Origin: Herbaspirillum sp. meg3
GTDB lineage: Bacteria > Pseudomonadota > Gammaproteobacteria > Burkholderiales > Burkholderiaceae_D
Assembly: GCF_002257565.1 (NCBI RefSeq)
Contig: NZ_CP022736.1
Span: forward strand, 744,001 to 808,000
DNA length: 64,000 nucleotides
Direction of reading: 5' to 3'
Shown here: positions 9,385 to 17,884 of the stretch, in pieces
Numbering within the stretch: the stretch's first letter is position 1
Layout of the letters: every line of letters starts with the position of its first letter
Notes under the pieces: generated by a model
Database searches by the model: none
What the model was told of the DNA's origin: nothing
What the model saw: only the letters and a program-made list of their open reading frames with translations
Made by a program: the position numbers and the translations under genes

Positions 9385-10698
9385 ATGGGCATAGCCATCC
9401 GAAAACTGGATTCCACCGAAGCCGGCTTCAAGCAGAAGCTGTCTGCCGTCCTGGCCTTTGAAGCCAGCGAAGACGAAGCCATCGATCGTGCCGCTGCAGG
9501 CATCCTGGCCGACGTCAAGGCGCGTGGCGATGCTGCGGTACTGGAATACACCAATCGTTTCGATCGCCTCACTGCCACCGGTGTTGCGGCGCTGGAAATC
9601 GGTCAGGACGAGTTGAAGCAAGCGCTGGCCGGTTTGCCCGCTGCGCGTCGCGATGCTTTGCAAACGGCCGCCGACCGCGTGCGCGCCTATCATGAGCGCC
9701 AAAAGAAGGAATGCGGCTCCGACGGTTTCCTCTACACCGAAGCGGACGGCACCGTACTGGGACAAAAAGTCACGCCGCTCGACCGCGTCGGCATCTACGT
9801 GCCGGGCGGCAAGGCCGCCTATCCGTCGTCGGTGTTAATGAACGCGATCCCGGCCAAAGTCGCCGGCGTGCAAGAGGTCATCATGGTCGTGCCGACACCG
9901 GACGGCGTGAAGAATGAACTGGTGCTGGCTGCCGCAGCGATTGCCGGCGTGGACCGCGTGTTCACCATCGGCGGCGCACAAGCCGTCGGCGCACTGGCCT
10001 ATGGCACCGACACCATTCCGCAAGTCGACAAGATCGTCGGTCCCGGCAACGCCTACGTTGCGGCCGCCAAGCGTCGCGTGTTCGGTACGGTCGGCATCGA
10101 CATGATCGCCGGCCCTTCGGAGATCCTCGTGATCTGCGACGGCAGCACTGATCCGGACTGGATCGCCATGGACTTGTTCTCGCAGGCCGAGCACGACGAG
10201 CTGGCGCAATCCATCCTGCTGTGCCCGGATGCCGACTACATCGCCAAGGTCGAAGCCAGCATCAACAAACAACTCGACGCCATGCCGCGCAAGGACGTGA
10301 TCCGCACTTCGCTGACCGATCGCGGTGCGCTGATCAAGGTGCGCGACATGGATGAGGCCTGCGAGATCGCCAACATGATCGCCGCCGAGCATCTGGAGAT
10401 TTCCACCGAACAGCCCCAGCAATGGGCCGACAAGATTCGTCACGCCGGCGCCATGTTCCTCGGCCGTTTTTCATCGGAATCGCTGGGCGACTATTGCGCC
10501 GGTCCGAATCACGTGCTGCCGACTTCGCGTACGGCGCGTTTTTCGTCGCCGCTGGGCGTCTACGATTTTCAGAAGCGTTCCAGCATCATTCAGGTCAGCG
10601 AAACCGGCGCCCAGACACTGGGCAAGGTCGCCGCAGAGTTGGCGTATGGCGAAGGCCTGCAGGCGCACGCGCGCTCTGCGGAGTACCGACTCAAATGA
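9385..10698 (+). CDS. hisD: Histidinol dehydrogenase HisD
   Basis: Catalyses the last two oxidations of histidine synthesis, histidinol to histidine, with NAD and Zn. 437 residues, normal length. Motifs: DRVGIYVPGGKAAYPSSVLM, IGGAQAVGALAYGTD, KIVGPGNAYVAAAKR, the metal and substrate region DLFSQAEHDE, and GPNHVLPTSRTARFSSPLGV. It sits between hisG and the methyltransferase gene, which starts 28 bp after its stop. Confidence 0.97.
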   Translation: MGIAIRKLDSTEAGFKQKLSAVLAFEASEDEAIDRAAAGILADVKARGDAAVLEYTNRFDRLTATGVAALEIGQDELKQALAGLPAARRDALQTAADRVRAYHERQKKECGSDGFLYTEADGTVLGQKVTPLDRVGIYVPGGKAAYPSSVLMNAIPAKVAGVQEVIMVVPTPDGVKNELVLAAAAIAGVDRVFTIGGAQAVGALAYGTDTIPQVDKIVGPGNAYVAAAKRRVFGTVGIDMIAGPSEILVICDGSTDPDWIAMDLFSQAEHDELAQSILLCPDADYIAKVEASINKQLDAMPRKDVIRTSLTDRGALIKVRDMDEACEIANMIAAEHLEISTEQPQQWADKIRHAGAMFLGRFSSESLGDYCAGPNHVLPTSRTARFSSPLGVYDFQKRSSIIQVSETGAQTLGKVAAELAYGEGLQAHARSAEYRLK

Positions 10699-10726
10699 CA
10701 ACGCGCCGCGTTGAGCCAGGCCTGCG

Positions 10727-11518
10727 ATGAGCTGGCTCGACCGCGTTTTTTGCGAAGATGCGCTGGACGGTCTGGCGCGCATTCCCGATGGCCAGATCGA
10801 TCTGCTGATCGCGGATCCTCCATATGGTCTTGGCAAGGATTACGGCAACGACTCCGACAAGCTCGACACTGACGCTTATCTGGCATGGACCGAACAGTGG
10901 ATCACTGCCGCCATTCCCAAGCTCAAGCCGAACGGCAGTCTCTACATCTTTCTGACCTGGCGTTACTCGCCGGAAATTTTTGTCATGCTCAAACGCCGCA
11001 TGACCATGCTCAACGAAATCATCTGGGATCGCCGCGTGCCGTCGATGGGCGGCAGCACCCGCAAGTATTCGTCGGTGCATGACACCATCGGTTTCTTTGC
11101 ACGCGCTAAAGATTATTACTTCGACCTCGACGCGATCCGGATTCCGTATGATGCCGAGACCAAAAAGGCGCGCTCGCGCTCGATCTTTGTCGGCGCCAAG
11201 TGGCTGGAAATGGGCTACAACCCAAAAGACGTCTGGAGCGTGTCGCGCCTGCATCGCGAGCACAAGGAGCGCGCTGACCATCCGACGCAAAAGCCGCTGG
11301 AAATCGTCGAGCGCATGATCAAGGCGTCCTGTCCGCCGGGCGGCGTGGTGCTTGATCCTTTCATGGGCAGCGGCACGACGGCGGTAGCGGCAAGACGCTG
11401 CGGCCGCCAGTTTGTTGGTTTTGAACTTAACCCGGCTTATTGCGCGCTGATTGAGCAGCGTGTGGCCGACCTGAATCCCACTTCAACACAGACCTCCAAT
11501 GAGCAAGTCGCTGGTTGA
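10727..11518 (+). CDS. Orphan DNA methyltransferase, beta class (N6-adenine/N4-cytosine type)
   Basis: 263-residue amino-methyltransferase. Catalytic motif IV DPPY lies at residues 30-33 and the SAM-binding motif I FMGSG at about 212-216, with the target-recognition region between them. This order (IV-TRD-I) defines the beta class, which includes CcrM and YhdJ. HPTQKP precedes motif I as in that group. No restriction endonuclease gene is nearby. It sits within the histidine operon between hisD and hisC, and its last 20 bp overlap the hisC start, so it is probably co-transcribed and translationally coupled. The recognition sequence cannot be read from the protein. Confidence 0.88.
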   Translation: MSWLDRVFCEDALDGLARIPDGQIDLLIADPPYGLGKDYGNDSDKLDTDAYLAWTEQWITAAIPKLKPNGSLYIFLTWRYSPEIFVMLKRRMTMLNEIIWDRRVPSMGGSTRKYSSVHDTIGFFARAKDYYFDLDAIRIPYDAETKKARSRSIFVGAKWLEMGYNPKDVWSVSRLHREHKERADHPTQKPLEIVERMIKASCPPGGVVLDPFMGSGTTAVAARRCGRQFVGFELNPAYCALIEQRVADLNPTSTQTSNEQVAG

Positions 11519-12602
11519 AAAAATCATCCGCGCGGATGTACGCGCTCTGTCGGCTTATCCGGTACCGGACGCCGCCGGCTTCGTCAAACTCGACGCCATG
11601 GAAAACCCCTACACCTTGCCGCAGGCTTTGCGCGCGGAACTTGGGCAGCGTCTGGCCGATGTCGCGCTCAATCGTTATCCGGTGCCGTCCTACACACAGC
11701 TGAAAGCCAAGCTGTGCCGCCACATGGGCGTACCGGCGGGTTTCGACGTATTGCTGGGTAACGGTTCGGACGAATTGATTTCCATCGTGTCGGTGGCTTG
11801 CGCCAAAGCAGGCGCCAAGGTGCTGGCGCCGGAGCCGGGTTTTGTGATGTACGGCGTCTCTGCCAAATTTGCCGGTCTCGACTATGTCGGCGTACCGCTC
11901 AAGGCGGATTTCACGCTCGATCTCGACGCCATGCTGGCGGCAATTGCCGATCATCAGCCGGCGATCACGTATTTGGCCTATCCGAATAATCCGACCGGTA
12001 CGCTGTACGACGCCGACGACATGGAGGCCATCCTGCGCGCCGTGGGAGATAGCGGTATCGTCGTCGTCGATGAAGCCTACCAGCCGTTCGCACAAGAAAG
12101 CTTCATGCCTCGCTTGCCGGAATTCAACAATCTGGTCGTCATGCGCACCGTCTCCAAGCTCGGGCTGGCCGGCATCCGTCTCGGTTACATGTCGGCAGAC
12201 GCGGCGTTGTTGCAGGAATTCGACAAGGTGCGTCCTCCTTACAATATCAATGTGCTGACTCAGACTGCGGCGGAGTTCGTGCTGGATCATACGGCCGAGC
12301 TGAACCGGCAGGCGGCGGCATTGCGCAGTGCGCGCAGCGATCTGGCGGCAGCGATTTCTGCCGTCGGCGCTATTGAAGTTTTCCCTTCCGCAGCCAATTT
12401 CTTACTGATTCGGCTGGCAAATGCGGATAAAGTGTTTGCAGGACTGCTGCAACGTAAGGTATTAGTCAAAAATGCCGGTAAAATGCATCCATTGCTGCAA
12501 AATTGCCTGAGAGTCAACGTCAGCACACCCGAAGAGAATGCCTCGTTCCTGGTTGCCCTGAAAGAATCGCTTCAGGAGCTCAGCCGGGAATCACTTTTGT
12601 AA
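11499..12602 (+). CDS. hisC: Histidinol-phosphate aminotransferase HisC
   Basis: PLP-dependent class II aminotransferase-like HisC, 367 residues. Seen: LDAMENPYTLP, the substrate region LLGNGSDELISI, LAYPNNPTGTLY, VVVDEAYQPFA, and the PLP lysine in TVSKLGLAGIRLGY. Converts imidazole-acetol phosphate to histidinol phosphate. Its ATG at 11499 lies inside the preceding methyltransferase gene. The C-terminus has the usual CLRVNVSTPEEN segment. Confidence 0.96.
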   Translation: MSKSLVEKIIRADVRALSAYPVPDAAGFVKLDAMENPYTLPQALRAELGQRLADVALNRYPVPSYTQLKAKLCRHMGVPAGFDVLLGNGSDELISIVSVACAKAGAKVLAPEPGFVMYGVSAKFAGLDYVGVPLKADFTLDLDAMLAAIADHQPAITYLAYPNNPTGTLYDADDMEAILRAVGDSGIVVVDEAYQPFAQESFMPRLPEFNNLVVMRTVSKLGLAGIRLGYMSADAALLQEFDKVRPPYNINVLTQTAAEFVLDHTAELNRQAAALRSARSDLAAAISAVGAIEVFPSAANFLLIRLANADKVFAGLLQRKVLVKNAGKMHPLLQNCLRVNVSTPEENASFLVALKESLQELSRESLL

Positions 12603-12621
12603 TGTCTGTTTTACCCTGATC

Positions 12622-13218
12622 ATGTCAACTCCACGAACTGCAGAAGTCGTCCGCAACACCAACGAGACGCAAATTCGCGTCGCGATCAACCTGGATGGCA
12701 CCGGCCAGCAAAAGCTGGACACCGGCGTGCCTTTTCTCGATCACATGCTGGACCAGATCGCGCGCCATGGCTTGATCGACCTCGACATCCAGGCCAAGGG
12801 CGACCTGCACATCGACGCGCATCACACCGTGGAAGACGTCGGCATCACGCTGGGCCAGGCTTTCGCCAAGGCCATCGGCGACAAGAAGGGCATTCGCCGT
12901 TACGGTCACGCTTACGTGCCGCTCGACGAAGCGCTGTCGCGCGTGGTCATCGATTTCTCCGGGCGTCCGGGCCTTGAATACCACATCCCCTTTACACGCT
13001 CGATGATCGGCGGCTTTGACGTTGATCTGACCAGCGAATTCTTCCATGGCTTTGTCAATCATGCGCAGGTCACGCTGCATATCGACAACTTGCGCGGCAT
13101 CAATGCGCACCATCAATGCGAAACCGTCTTCAAGGCTTTTGGCCGTGCATTGCGCATGGCTATCGAGCTTGACTCGCGCGCGGCAGGAACAATTCCTTCC
13201 ACCAAAGGCAGTCTGTAA
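12622..13218 (+). CDS. hisB: Imidazoleglycerol-phosphate dehydratase HisB
   Basis: Monofunctional dehydratase of 198 residues, without the phosphatase domain found in enteric HisB. It has the duplicated metal-binding motifs: FLDHMLDQIARHGLIDL with DAHHTVEDVGITLGQA, and FFHGFVNHAQVTLHI with NAHHQCETVFKAFGRAL. Mn-dependent; converts IGP to imidazole-acetol phosphate. It lies 19 bp after hisC and 75 bp before hisH. Confidence 0.97.
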   Translation: MSTPRTAEVVRNTNETQIRVAINLDGTGQQKLDTGVPFLDHMLDQIARHGLIDLDIQAKGDLHIDAHHTVEDVGITLGQAFAKAIGDKKGIRRYGHAYVPLDEALSRVVIDFSGRPGLEYHIPFTRSMIGGFDVDLTSEFFHGFVNHAQVTLHIDNLRGINAHHQCETVFKAFGRALRMAIELDSRAAGTIPSTKGSL

Positions 13219-13293
13219 TGTGAGCTGATTGGCGTAACCGCTGCGACAGCTGGTTTCGCCGTCCGCACTTTCTGTGCTTTTGCATTCTTTACT

Positions 13294-13932
13294 ATGAATA
13301 AAATTGTTGTAGTGGATTATGGGATGGGCAATCTGCGCTCGGTCGCGCAAGCCCTGCGTCATGTCGCGCCTGAAGCCGACGTGCGTATTTCCGGCGAAGT
13401 TGCCGATATCCAGTCGGCTGACCGTATCGTATTGCCGGGCCAAGGCGCCATGCCGGACTGCATGCGCTGCCTGCGGGAGTCCGGCTTGCAGGAAGCCGTG
13501 ATCGAGGCATCGCGCAGCAAACCGTTGTTTGGCGTGTGCGTCGGCGAACAAATGTTGTTCGACTGGAGCGAGGAAGGCGATACGCCGGGACTTGGTTTAT
13601 TGCCGGGCAAAGTGGTGCGCTTTCAGCTCGAGGGCCAGACTCAGGATGACGGCTCGCGTTTCAAAGTGCCGCAAATGGGCTGGAACCGCGTCCACCAAAA
13701 GGTCGCGCATCCGCTCTGGAGCGGCATTGACGAGCAGGCTTACTTCTATTTCGTGCACAGCTATTACGCGCAACCGGGCCAATCGGCTCACACCGTCGGC
13801 GAGACCGTCTATGGTCAGCCGTTCGCCTGTGCCGTCGCCCGCGATAATATTTTTGCAACGCAATTCCATCCGGAAAAAAGTGCCTCTGCGGGTTTGCAGC
13901 TGTACCGGAATTTCGTACACTGGAAACCTTGA
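13294..13932 (+). CDS. hisH: Imidazole glycerol phosphate synthase glutaminase subunit HisH
   Basis: Class I glutamine amidotransferase, 212 residues. It supplies ammonia to HisF. The nucleophile elbow reads FGVCVGEQMLF (catalytic Cys), and the His/Glu pair is in ATQFHPEKSA. The opening VVVDYGMGNLRSVAQAL is characteristic of HisH. hisA follows after 83 bp and hisF after that, so all parts of the IGPS step are present in one operon. Confidence 0.96.
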   Translation: MNKIVVVDYGMGNLRSVAQALRHVAPEADVRISGEVADIQSADRIVLPGQGAMPDCMRCLRESGLQEAVIEASRSKPLFGVCVGEQMLFDWSEEGDTPGLGLLPGKVVRFQLEGQTQDDGSRFKVPQMGWNRVHQKVAHPLWSGIDEQAYFYFVHSYYAQPGQSAHTVGETVYGQPFACAVARDNIFATQFHPEKSASAGLQLYRNFVHWKP

Positions 13933-14015
13933 TTTTTGCTTAATTTTTGTCCAACCGGCAAGTTGTGCAGCGATGCTGACTTGTTTTCTTCTTACCTAAC
14001 GTTATTACCGTAGCC

Positions 14016-14822
14016 ATGCTGCTGATACCTGCCATCGACCTGAAAGACGGTCATTGCGTTCGCCTGAAGCAAGGCGATATGGACCAAGCCACCGTATTCT
14101 CCCAAGACCCTGCCGAAATGGCGCGTCACTGGCTCGCGCAGGGCGCTCGTCGTCTGCATCTGGTTGATCTGAACGGCGCCTTTGCAGGCAAGCCGAAGAA
14201 TGAATCCGCCGTCAAAGCCATCCTCAAGGCCGTGCGTGATTTCGCCGTCGAAAACGACGTCGACGAAATCCCCGTACAGCTCGGCGGCGGTATCCGTGAT
14301 CTGGATACCATCGAGCGTTACCTCGATGATGGCCTGTCCTACATCATCATCGGCACCGCTGCGGTGAAAAATCCAGGTTTCCTGCACGATGCGTGCAGCG
14401 CGTTCCCGGGCCAGATCATTGTCGGCCTCGACGCCAAGGACGGCAAAGTTGCCACCGACGGCTGGAGCAAGCTGTCCGGCCATGAAGTGGTCGACCTCGC
14501 GCAAAAATTTGAAGGCTACGGCTGCGAAGCCATCGTCTACACCGATATCGGCCGCGACGGCATGATGGGTGGCGTCAACATCGAAGCAACCGTGCGCCTG
14601 GCGCAGGCTGTCTCGATCCCGATCATCGCCTCCGGCGGCGTGCACAGCATCAAGGACGTCGAAGCGCTGTGCGGCGTGCAGGACGAGGGCATCGAAGCCG
14701 TCATTTGCGGCCGTTCGATTTATGAAGGTACGTTGGATCTGAGCTCGGCGCAAGATCGCGCCGACGAATTGACTGAAGAAGCATCACCGGCATCCGAAGG
14801 GTCCGACAGCGAACAATCATGA
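14016..14822 (+). CDS. hisA: Phosphoribosylformimino-5-aminoimidazole carboxamide ribotide isomerase HisA
   Basis: (beta/alpha)8-barrel isomerase. Visible: LLIPAIDLKDGHCVRLKQGD with the catalytic Asp, VQLGGGIRDLDTIERYLD, the second Asp in YTDIGRDGMMGG, and SGGVHSIKDVEAL. At 268 residues it is longer than usual because of a Ser/Glu-rich tail of about 20 residues (EEASPASEGSDSEQS). The gene overlaps hisF by 4 bp (ATGA). Confidence 0.96.
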   Translation: MLLIPAIDLKDGHCVRLKQGDMDQATVFSQDPAEMARHWLAQGARRLHLVDLNGAFAGKPKNESAVKAILKAVRDFAVENDVDEIPVQLGGGIRDLDTIERYLDDGLSYIIIGTAAVKNPGFLHDACSAFPGQIIVGLDAKDGKVATDGWSKLSGHEVVDLAQKFEGYGCEAIVYTDIGRDGMMGGVNIEATVRLAQAVSIPIIASGGVHSIKDVEALCGVQDEGIEAVICGRSIYEGTLDLSSAQDRADELTEEASPASEGSDSEQS

Positions 14823-15583
14823 CACTCGCAAAACGCATCATTCCCTGTCTCGACGTGACGGCCGGACGGGTTGTCAAAGGCGTCAATTTCCTTGAGTTGC
14901 GCGACGCCGGCGATCCTGTTGAAATCGCGCGCCGCTACGATGAGCAGGGTGCGGATGAGATCACTTTCCTCGACATTACGGCGTCGTCGGACGGTCGTGG
15001 CCTGATTCTCGACATCATTGAAGCAGTTGCCTCGCAAGTCTTCATTCCGCTGACCGTCGGTGGCGGCGTACGCGCTGTCGATGACGTACGCCGATTGCTC
15101 AATGCCGGCGCCGATAAAGTCGGCATCAACACGTCGGCAGTGACCAATCCGCAATTGGTGGAAGACGCCGCAAGCAAATACGGTTCGCAATGCATCGTCG
15201 TCGCGATTGACGCCAAGCGCACCGGCGAAGGCAAGTGGGAAGTATTCACCCACGGCGGCCGCAACGCAACCGGGCTGGATGCGGTGGAGTGGGCGCGCAA
15301 GATGGCGCAACTCGGCGCCGGAGAAATTCTGCTGACCAGCATGGACCGCGACGGTACGCGCAGCGGCTTCGACCTGGCGCTCACGCGCGCAGTGTCCGAG
15401 GCAGTGGCGATTCCCGTGATCGCATCCGGCGGTGTCGGCGGTTTGCAGGATCTGGCCGACGGCATCAAGCAGGGCAAGGCGGACGCTGTACTTGCCGCGA
15501 GCATCTTCCACTACGGTCAACACACAGTGCAGGAAGCGAAACGTTTTATGGCCGATCAAAATATTCCTATGAGGCTGGCATGA
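14819..15583 (+). CDS. hisF: Imidazole glycerol phosphate synthase cyclase subunit HisF
   Basis: 254-residue (beta/alpha)8-barrel cyclase. Motifs: RIIPCLDVTAGRVVKGVNF with the catalytic Asp, ITFLDITASSDGR, LTVGGGVRAVDDVRRLL, and ILLTSMDRDGTRSGFDL with the second Asp. It pairs with HisH. Overlaps hisA upstream (ATGA) and hisI downstream (ATGA at 15580), which suggests tight coupling through the pathway. Confidence 0.97.
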   Translation: MTLAKRIIPCLDVTAGRVVKGVNFLELRDAGDPVEIARRYDEQGADEITFLDITASSDGRGLILDIIEAVASQVFIPLTVGGGVRAVDDVRRLLNAGADKVGINTSAVTNPQLVEDAASKYGSQCIVVAIDAKRTGEGKWEVFTHGGRNATGLDAVEWARKMAQLGAGEILLTSMDRDGTRSGFDLALTRAVSEAVAIPVIASGGVGGLQDLADGIKQGKADAVLAASIFHYGQHTVQEAKRFMADQNIPMRLA

Positions 15584-16032
15584 GCATCAGTGCAAAATGG
15601 CTGAACAAGGTGAAGTGGGACGAAGTCGGACTGGTGCCGGTGATTGCTCAGGAAGTCGGCTCCAACGACGTGCTGATGTTCGCCTGGATGAATCGCGAAG
15701 CGCTGGCCAAGACTGTGCAATCCGGCGAAGCCGTCTACTGGAGCCGCTCGCGCAAGAAGCTGTGGCACAAGGGGGAGGAGTCCGGCCATTTCCAGAAGGT
15801 CCATGAAATCCGCCTCGACTGTGACGAAGACGTCGTCTTGCTCAAGGTTGAGCAAGTGGCCGGCATCGCGTGTCATACCGGTCGTCATTCCTGCTTCTTT
15901 CAGAAGTTTGAAGGCAACGCCGAGACTGGTGAATGGCAGACTGTCGAGCCTGTCCTGAAGGACGGCGAAGCCGCGTCGGAAAAAGAAAAGCCGAAGCGTA
16001 CGCGCAAAGTAACTCCCAAGGTAACCCCATGA
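15580..16032 (+). CDS. hisI: Phosphoribosyl-AMP cyclohydrolase HisI
   Basis: 150 residues from ATG 15580; the long upstream open frame is not coding, since it runs inside hisF. Zn ligands and active site are in RLDCDEDVVLLKVEQ and GIACHTGRHSCFF, with SRSRKKLWHKGEESGHFQ before them. The C-terminus carries an unusual Lys/Arg-rich tail (EKEKPKRTRKVTPKVTP). The enzyme is separate from hisE, which starts in the ATGA overlap at 16029. Confidence 0.95.
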   Translation: MSISAKWLNKVKWDEVGLVPVIAQEVGSNDVLMFAWMNREALAKTVQSGEAVYWSRSRKKLWHKGEESGHFQKVHEIRLDCDEDVVLLKVEQVAGIACHTGRHSCFFQKFEGNAETGEWQTVEPVLKDGEAASEKEKPKRTRKVTPKVTP

Positions 16033-16373
16033 GTGAAACACTGCGCCGTCTGGCTGAAGTCATCGAATCGCGCAAGCTGGCCAACGGCGGTAATCCTGAA
16101 AAGTCTTACGTCGCCAAGTTGTTTTCCAAGGGTGACGATGCGATCTTGAAAAAGATCGGCGAAGAAGCGGCAGAAACCATCATGGCTGCGAAGGATGCGC
16201 GCGTGAGTGGGGATGCCTCCAAGGTACTCTACGAATGCGCCGACCTGTGGTTTCATTCCATGGTCCTGCTGGCGCAATTCGACCTCAAGCCGCAGGATGT
16301 GCTCAATGAACTGGCCCGTCGCGAAGGCTTGTCGGGCCTGGAAGAAAAAGCCAGCCGCCCTGCCGATGCCTGA
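16029..16373 (+). CDS. hisE: Phosphoribosyl-ATP pyrophosphatase HisE
   Basis: 114-residue all-alpha MazG-like pyrophosphohydrolase. Seen: SYVAKLFSKGDDAILKKIGE, EEAAETIMAAKDA and YECADLWFHSMVLLA, which carry the Glu/Asp metal ligands. It is the last gene of the histidine operon; hinT follows after about 107 bp. The start at 16029 overlaps the hisI stop by 4 bp. Confidence 0.95.
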   Translation: MSETLRRLAEVIESRKLANGGNPEKSYVAKLFSKGDDAILKKIGEEAAETIMAAKDARVSGDASKVLYECADLWFHSMVLLAQFDLKPQDVLNELARREGLSGLEEKASRPADA

Positions 16374-16480
16374 AGCAATGATCACTGCAAAACAATCATC
16401 CATTATTCCGATATTCAAATAATTCAACAATCGGTGCAGACGCTGATTGATCGAAATCGAGACACCCAGGAGGAGCAGCT

Positions 16481-16864
16481 TTGGACAACTGTATTTTCTG
16501 CAAGATCGCCGCGAAGCAGATTCCGTCGAAGATGATTTATGAAGACGACGACGTCGTTGCTTTCCACGATATCAACCCGGCCGCGCCGGTGCACTTCCTG
16601 ATCATCCCCAAAGAACACGTTGCCACGCTGGCCGATTGCGCTGAGAAACATGCCGCGCTATTGGGTAAAATGGCTTTGCTTGCACCAAAGTTGGCGCAGG
16701 AACAAGGATGTGGCTACCAGCTTGATGCGACCGGCAACAAGGCGGGTGGTTTCAAGACGCTTTTCAATACCGGCCCTGACGGCGGCCAAGAGGTGTACCA
16801 TCTCCATATGCATGTGATCGGTGGCGCGCATCCTTGGCGTACGAAGTCCGTGTTGCAGGGATAA
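16481..16864 (+). CDS. HIT family protein (HinT-like nucleotide hydrolase)
   Basis: 127-residue HIT protein. The histidine triad reads VYHLHMHVIGG near the C-terminus; the N-terminus has CIFCKIAAKQIPSKMIYEDD. The start is a TTG at 16481, supported by a strong AGGAGGAG just upstream and by fit to the family. Such proteins hydrolyse purine phosphoramidates such as AMP-lysine. In many betaproteobacteria the gene follows the his operon and precedes tatA, as here. Confidence 0.93.
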   Translation: MDNCIFCKIAAKQIPSKMIYEDDDVVAFHDINPAAPVHFLIIPKEHVATLADCAEKHAALLGKMALLAPKLAQEQGCGYQLDATGNKAGGFKTLFNTGPDGGQEVYHLHMHVIGGAHPWRTKSVLQG

Positions 16865-16871
16865 GCGAGAA

Positions 16872-16887
16872 AGCCTGCGCGCAGGCT
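16872..16887. repeat. 16-bp perfect palindrome after the HIT gene
   Basis: AGCCTGCGCGCAGGCT is a perfect palindrome 7 bp after the HIT stop codon. No T-run follows. It may form a weak terminator or mRNA-end hairpin between the his/HIT unit and tatA. Confidence 0.4.
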
Positions 16888-16966
16888 CAGACAGCATCCC
16901 TGGCAAGAATATTGCAGCAAAGATTTATTTGAATACAGGACACGCGTGTCCGCTTAGGAGAGAAAA

Positions 16967-17179
16967 ATGGGTTCGTTCAGTATTTGGCATTGGTTGATCG
17001 TTCTGGTTATCGTCATGGTCGTTTTCGGCACGAAGAAGCTGGGCAACATGGGTTCCGATCTCGGCAAGGCCGTCAAAGGCTTTAAAGATGGCGTCAAGGG
17101 CGAAGAAGAGAAGCCTGTGGCCAAGGATCAGACCACTATCGACGTGCAAGCTAAAGATAAAGAAAAATCCGGCAGCTAA
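16967..17179 (+). CDS. tatA: Sec-independent translocase subunit TatA
   Basis: 70-residue TatA: short N-terminal membrane helix (FSIWHWLIVLVIVMVVFGTK), hinge, amphipathic helix (KLGNMGSDLGKAVKGFKDGV) and a charged, flexible tail. It polymerises to form the Tat translocation pore for folded proteins. AGGAGAG upstream gives a good ribosome site. First gene of tatABC. A likely substrate, the Rieske protein, is encoded in the same window at 22248. Confidence 0.95.
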   Translation: MGSFSIWHWLIVLVIVMVVFGTKKLGNMGSDLGKAVKGFKDGVKGEEEKPVAKDQTTIDVQAKDKEKSGS

Positions 17180-17332
17180 CCATTTCGTCGACGCCCGCGC
17201 CTGCCTGTTTTTCTTACCGGCCGCGCGGGCTATCGTTGTTCCTGATGCCCCGGCGCTGCGTATGTTCTGCGGCGCTTTTGTTTCCAGGCCCGTGGCACTC
17301 ACTTTCGCTTATTTCAGCTACTTACCCTCGCA

Positions 17333-17833
17333 ATGATTGATATCGGTCTTACCAAGCTGGCTTTAATCGGCGTTGTCGCGCTGGTCGTGATCGGTCCAGA
17401 GCGTCTGCCGAAGGTGGCGCGCATGGCCGGTTCGTTGTTTGGACGCGCGCAGCGCTACATCAACGAGGTCAAGACCGAGGTCAGCCGCGAAATCGAGCTG
17501 GAAGAATTGCGCAAGATGCAAAAGGACGTCGAAGAAGCCGCAAGCGACGTCCATAGCAGCATTTCTAAGAGCGTTGCCGATGCCGAGAATTCCATCAACG
17601 ACGCATGGAACGACAGCAATTCAGGCAGCAGCACCAGTTGGAGTTCGACGCCGAGCCCGGAAGCGCTGACCATCAAGGCCAAGAATTTCCGCAAGAAAAA
17701 GCTGGCGCGCAATTCCGCAGTACCGTCGTGGTACAAAAATCAAAGCGGCCGCCGTACTCGCGTGATTTCCGCCGCTGCACGTGTCGCCAAATATCGTCCT
17801 ATCGGCGCCGGCAAATCCGCCGGTTTCTTCTAA
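17333..17833 (+). CDS. tatB: Sec-independent translocase subunit TatB
   Basis: 166-residue TatB: MIDIGLTKLALIGVVALVVI membrane helix followed by the conserved GPERLPKVARMAGSLFGRAQ and a long charged helix (about residues 40-80). With TatC it forms the receptor complex for twin-arginine signal peptides. It lies 153 bp after tatA and 51 bp before tatC. The C-terminal third is low-complexity and basic, as is usual. Confidence 0.94.
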   Translation: MIDIGLTKLALIGVVALVVIGPERLPKVARMAGSLFGRAQRYINEVKTEVSREIELEELRKMQKDVEEAASDVHSSISKSVADAENSINDAWNDSNSGSSTSWSSTPSPEALTIKAKNFRKKKLARNSAVPSWYKNQSGRRTRVISAAARVAKYRPIGAGKSAGFF

Positions 17834-17884
17834 TCCCGATGGACGCGTTTTCCGTGTTTTCCATCCCACTCCTGCAGTAATTCC

